From Candidatus Peregrinibacteria bacterium (GTDB lineage: Bacteria > Patescibacteriota > Gracilibacteria > Peribacterales > Peribacteraceae), in assembly GCA_018662075.1 (NCBI GenBank), contig JABJGX010000084.1:1-7865 (forward strand): DNA of 7,865 nucleotides, written 5' to 3'. Below, one piece after another: positions 5,395 through 7,865 of this stretch; the stretch's first letter is position 1; the number at the start of each line of letters is the position of its first letter. The notes below the pieces were generated by a model that searched no databases, was not told where the DNA came from, and saw nothing but the letters and a program-made list of their open reading frames with translations. The position numbers were made by a program, and so were the translations under genes.

Positions 5395-5403
5395 TTCGGA
5401 CAA

Positions 5404-5432
5404 ATCCTACTTACCTAGGGGAATATGGTCAA
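5404..5432 (-). promoter_or_regulatory. Putative rpmB promoter
   Basis: On the minus strand TTGACC (5432-5427) and TAGGAT (5409-5404) are separated by 17 bases. The predicted start of transcription falls only a few bases before the ATG at 5394, which would make the mRNA almost leaderless. The AGGA of the -10 would then not serve as an SD. Confidence 0.35.
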
Positions 5433-5460
5433 ACAAATACCTCCCTTTCCTGTGACTCTT

Positions 5461-5489
5461 TTGACTCTTGTGCATCCTTTTCTTGGAAT
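5461..5489 (+). promoter_or_regulatory. Putative promoter of the M50-carbamoyltransferase operon
   Basis: TTGACT (5461-5466) is followed after 17 bases by TGGAAT (5484-5489), giving a leader of about 25 bases to the ATG at 5520. A CATAAT at 5493-5498 is an alternative -10 but lacks a well-spaced -35. Divergent from the rpmB promoter. Confidence 0.3.
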
Positions 5490-5519
5490 CCTCATAATCT
5501 ACTGTATCCTAACCCCCAT

Positions 5520-6188
5520 ATGATCCCCTTTATGACCCCAACATTCATTATTGCGATTCTCATCGCGGTAACTGTGCACGAATGGGCACATGCCTACGCA
5601 GCCTATAAATTGGGCGATTCTACAGCAAAATATGATGGCAGATTAACCTTAAACCCTATTGCTCACCTCGATCCGATGGGAACTGTCCTCTTCTTGCTCG
5701 TTGGCTTTGGATGGGGAAAGCCGGTCCCTGTAGACCCACGGTATTTTAAGAACTACAAAAGAGATAACGCCATTGTCGCTTTCGCAGGCCCTCTGAGCAA
5801 TATCGTCATTGCCTTCCTCGCTTTTGGCCTCGCATTAGCCCTGGGCATGAAAGGACAGGTTTTGGCAGTTACTGGCGCACTTATCGCTCCTGATAATCAG
5901 CCAATAATCATGTCATTTGTGTCAGAGCTCCTTGGTGATCTTATTCATATCAACTTAATCCTCATGGCATTCAACCTATTGCCAGTAGCCCCTCTTGATG
6001 GAAGCAAGATCCTACAAATGTGGATCCCATACCAATGGGACGATACCTATCATGAATTCCTACGAAAGGGACCATGGATCTTACTTGGATTAATTATTGC
6101 AGGAAGAGCATTCCATATTCCTATTCTCAGTGTATGGATCAGCTATATTATGTCTCCGTTCCTCGCAATTATGTACGCACTACTATGA
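5520..6188 (+). CDS. Site-2 protease family (M50) intramembrane metalloprotease
   Basis: Start ATG 5520 (or ATG 5532, four codons later) gives 222 residues. The frame is open further upstream, but that part is low-complexity leader sequence. The first helix carries the zinc motif HEWAH in VTVHEWAHAYAAYKLGD. The third catalytic ligand lies in NLLPVAPLDGSKI (the NxxPxxxLDG motif). Four to six hydrophobic segments and no PDZ domain place it among the compact bacterial S2P proteases (Rip3/SpoIVFB-size). Such enzymes cut membrane-embedded substrates, often anti-sigma factors or signal peptides. GKPVPVDPRYFKN is the usual membrane-associated loop of this subfamily. It overlaps the next gene by ATGA, so it is translationally coupled to the carbamoylation genes. 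The substrate is unknown; the nearby membrane anti-sigma protein is a tempting but untested candidate. Confidence 0.92.
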   Translation: MIPFMTPTFIIAILIAVTVHEWAHAYAAYKLGDSTAKYDGRLTLNPIAHLDPMGTVLFLLVGFGWGKPVPVDPRYFKNYKRDNAIVAFAGPLSNIVIAFLAFGLALALGMKGQVLAVTGALIAPDNQPIIMSFVSELLGDLIHINLILMAFNLLPVAPLDGSKILQMWIPYQWDDTYHEFLRKGPWILLGLIIAGRAFHIPILSVWISYIMSPFLAIMYALL

Positions 6189-6343
6189 GCAAATTAAGCA
6201 TCTTCAAAGAACTCTGGTCCTTCATGCGCATTCGAAAGAAATGGTGGCTTCTACCTATCTTACTATTGATTGTGCTTCTCGGTCTTATCTTGGTCTTTGC
6301 ACAGGGATCTGCCCTCGCACCGTTTATCTACACAGTATTTTAA
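6185..6343 (+). CDS. DUF5989-family (SxtK-like) single-pass membrane miniprotein
   Basis: The ATG at 6185 overlaps the M50 stop by four bases (ATGA) and the gene ends in TAA at 6341. The 52-residue product MSKLSIFKELWSFMRIRKKW (residues 1-20) is followed by one strong membrane helix (about 21-39) and ends QGSALAPFIYTVF. This exact architecture, with a basic N-terminus, one helix and a GSALAPFIYTLF-like tail, is the DUF5989 family. That family accompanies SxtJ-like proteins and carbamoyltransferases and corresponds in size to SxtK of the saxitoxin cluster. Its molecular role is not known. It probably anchors or assembles the module at the membrane. Confidence 0.88.
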   Translation: MSKLSIFKELWSFMRIRKKWWLLPILLLIVLLGLILVFAQGSALAPFIYTVF

Positions 6344-6640
6344 ATGAAACTCTTCGTAGTCCTCGCAGCACTTGTCCTCTTTGTCCTAGCGTGTGACAAA
6401 TACGAGGATAAACTCTTTCCGCCAATCAGTTGGATCTATTCCCTGTGGAAAAAGTTCTCACATGTTCTTGGTATTGTCATGAGCTTTATCATTCTGACAG
6501 TCCTCTGGATTGTTGGCTTTGGTATCTATGCAATTATTTTAAAAATTATTACATTGCCTAAGCGATTTCACAAAGATCCAAATACATATTGGATAGATGC
6601 AGAGCCTTCAGATATCGATTCCATGAAACATCAATTCTAA
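6344..6640 (+). CDS. SxtJ-family-like membrane protein
   Basis: The ATG follows the preceding stop codon with no gap, and the gene ends one base inside the next start (TAATG). The 98 residues have a hydrophobic N-terminal segment (2-16), a hydrophilic stretch with DKLFPPISWIYSLWKKF, and a second long helix (about 40-67). The tail LPKRFHKDPNTYWIDAE matches the SxtJ family's characteristic 'DP..xYW' ending. The first segment ends FVLACDK, which resembles a lipobox with cysteine at 17, unusual for this family. It may be a coincidence, since position -2 is Leu. SxtJ proteins are found beside carbamoyltransferases, but their biochemical role is unclear. Confidence 0.8.
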   Translation: MKLFVVLAALVLFVLACDKYEDKLFPPISWIYSLWKKFSHVLGIVMSFIILTVLWIVGFGIYAIILKIITLPKRFHKDPNTYWIDAEPSDIDSMKHQF

Positions 6641-7865
6641 TGAGCAAACCTGTCTACATCCTTGGGCTTTCATGCTTTTACCACGACAGTGGAGCAGTCC
6701 TCTTAAAAGATGGTGAGGTAATTTTTGCTGCACAAGAAGAACGCTATACGCGAATAAAACAAGATGAAGACTTACCCATAAATGCGATCTTTAAAGCTCT
6801 AGACGTCGCAGGTATAACTATCAAAGACATCGACGCTGTTGGCTTTTATGAAAAGCCAATGCTGAAGTTCTTCGACCGTCTTTTGCAGACATACTTTAAG
6901 ACATGGCCAATGGGACTCATGCAGTATCAGAAAGCTATGCAAGACTGGATGCATAAGAAGCTCTGGACGCCGCAGCAGATAGAAAAGGACCTTGGGTACT
7001 CCGGAGATATTTACTATGTCCCACACCACGAATCTCACGCTGCATCTAGCTTTTATTGCAGCGGGCTCGAAGACTCTACAATCGTCACTGTCGATGGCGT
7101 AGGTGAATGGGCAACAGCAACGATTGGTTACGGAAAAGGAAAAGAGTTAAACCTCAAGCAAGAGATCCACTTCCCACACTCACTTGGCCTTCTCTACTCC
7201 GCCATCACCTACTACCTCGGGTTTAAAGTAAACAGTGCAGAATACAAAGTAATGGGGCTTGCTCCTTACGGAGAACCGAAATACATGGACGAGTTTCACG
7301 AGCTAATCGACATCAAAGATGATGGATCGTTCAAGCTCAATATGAAGTACTTCAACTACGAAGCGGGACTGAAGATGACTGGTCGAAAGATAGAGAAGCT
7401 CTTCGGGCAGCCGACACGAAAAGGAGAAAGTGATATGACACAGTTCCACAAAGACATTGCAGCCTCTCTTCAAAAAGTAACAGAGGAGGCAATGCTGAAG
7501 ATCTGCGCACATGCAAAAGAACTCTGTCCGAGTGATAACCTCTGCCTCGCTGGAGGGGTAGCGCTCAACTGTGTTGCAAACGGAGAGATCCTCCGTAGTG
7601 GAATGTTTAAGGAGATCTTCGTACAACCAGCATCGGGTGACGCAGGCGGCGCACTTGGAGTAGCACTGAGTATTTGGCACAAGAAATACGATGGAAAGCG
7701 CATGGAGAAAATAGACGGTGTGTACTGGGGAACCGAGTACACAGACGACGAAGTGGAAGCATTTTTGAAAGAAGAAGATATCCCCTACAAGAAACTCGAC
7801 GAATCAAACCTTATAGATACTGTTTCAACACTGCTTGAAGGAGAGAATGTTATTGGGTGGTTCCA
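6640..7865 (+). CDS. O-carbamoyltransferase (NodU/SxtI/CmcH family), 3' truncated by window
   Basis: ATG 6640 overlaps the SxtJ stop by one base, and the frame stays open to the window end (408 codons of an expected 580-620). Family enzymes transfer a carbamoyl group from carbamoyl phosphate, via an ATP-derived carbamoyladenylate, to a hydroxyl on a sugar or small molecule. The N-terminal Kae1/TsaD-like domain is complete. It has ILGLSCFYHDSGAVLL at 7-22, EERYTRIKQD at 33-42, and the metal-binding HHESHAASSF at 129-138. Further along are VDGVGEWAT at 151-159, EYKVMGLAPYGEP at 201-213, CLAGGVALNCVANG at 302-315 and QPASGDAGGALGVAL at 329-343. The C-terminal transferase domain starts near YWGTEYTDDEVEAFL (362) and is cut after GENVIGWF. 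The acceptor cannot be read from the sequence. It is the last visible gene of a tightly coupled operon. Confidence 0.95.
   Translation, partial: MSKPVYILGLSCFYHDSGAVLLKDGEVIFAAQEERYTRIKQDEDLPINAIFKALDVAGITIKDIDAVGFYEKPMLKFFDRLLQTYFKTWPMGLMQYQKAMQDWMHKKLWTPQQIEKDLGYSGDIYYVPHHESHAASSFYCSGLEDSTIVTVDGVGEWATATIGYGKGKELNLKQEIHFPHSLGLLYSAITYYLGFKVNSAEYKVMGLAPYGEPKYMDEFHELIDIKDDGSFKLNMKYFNYEAGLKMTGRKIEKLFGQPTRKGESDMTQFHKDIAASLQKVTEEAMLKICAHAKELCPSDNLCLAGGVALNCVANGEILRSGMFKEIFVQPASGDAGGALGVALSIWHKKYDGKRMEKIDGVYWGTEYTDDEVEAFLKEEDIPYKKLDESNLIDTVSTLLEGENVIGWF

Noticed and set aside
5331..5519. Longer M50 protein starting at 5331
   Set aside because: The extension overlaps rpmB on the opposite strand and is not hydrophobic or conserved-looking. 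The ATG at 5520 starts just before the first catalytic membrane helix.
7303..7807. Minus-strand open frames inside the carbamoyltransferase
   Set aside because: They are antisense to well-conserved carbamoyltransferase motifs; composition and lack of motifs mark them as shadows.

Overview
The window looks like a piece of a Candidate Phyla Radiation (Patescibacteria) genome, most likely Peregrinibacteria/Peribacteria-like. This is an inference from gene content: very short intergenic spaces, few Shine-Dalgarno sites, several TTG starts, a 56-residue bacterial histone-fold protein, a DUF5667-type anti-sigma protein, and an SxtJ/DUF5989/carbamoyltransferase cluster. UGA acts as a stop here: it is the frameshift stop in prfB and the terminal stop of the M50 gene. 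That argues against the Absconditabacteria/Gracilibacteria code, where UGA is glycine.

Layout. Positions 1-347 hold the 3' end of a reverse transcriptase. A short spacer follows, with a four-tract C/G-run (quadruplex-type) element next to a TATAAT box. prfB (488-1568, +) needs a +1 programmed frameshift at an internal UGA. A bidirectional terminator (about 1575-1605) separates it from a minus-strand block. Read in its own direction, that block is a Yip1-like membrane protein (3915-3379), an ECF sigma factor (3366-2824), its overlapping membrane anti-sigma protein (2831-1992), and then a separately promoted histone-fold gene (1793-1623).

From 4047 the plus strand carries a secreted protein built from four paired-cysteine units (4047-4727), a terminator, and a codon-independent GGQ ribosome-rescue factor (4790-5188). 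The rescue factor's stop codon overlaps the stop codon of the convergent rpmB gene (5394-5185, -). Divergent from rpmB is a tightly coupled run: site-2 protease (5520-6188), DUF5989 miniprotein (6185-6343), SxtJ-like protein (6344-6640) and an O-carbamoyltransferase (6640 to beyond the window end).

Themes. Translation termination, rescue and ribosome assembly are represented by RF2, a GGQ rescue factor and L28. A sigma/anti-sigma module sits beside envelope proteins and a chromatin-type protein. The right end is a small-molecule or glycan carbamoylation module at the membrane with the SxtI-SxtJ-SxtK composition. The least explained items are the four-unit cysteine-pair secreted protein, the histone beside an ECF module, and the coupling of an S2P protease to the carbamoylation trio. 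No CRISPR array, tRNA, rRNA or intact insertion sequence was seen.
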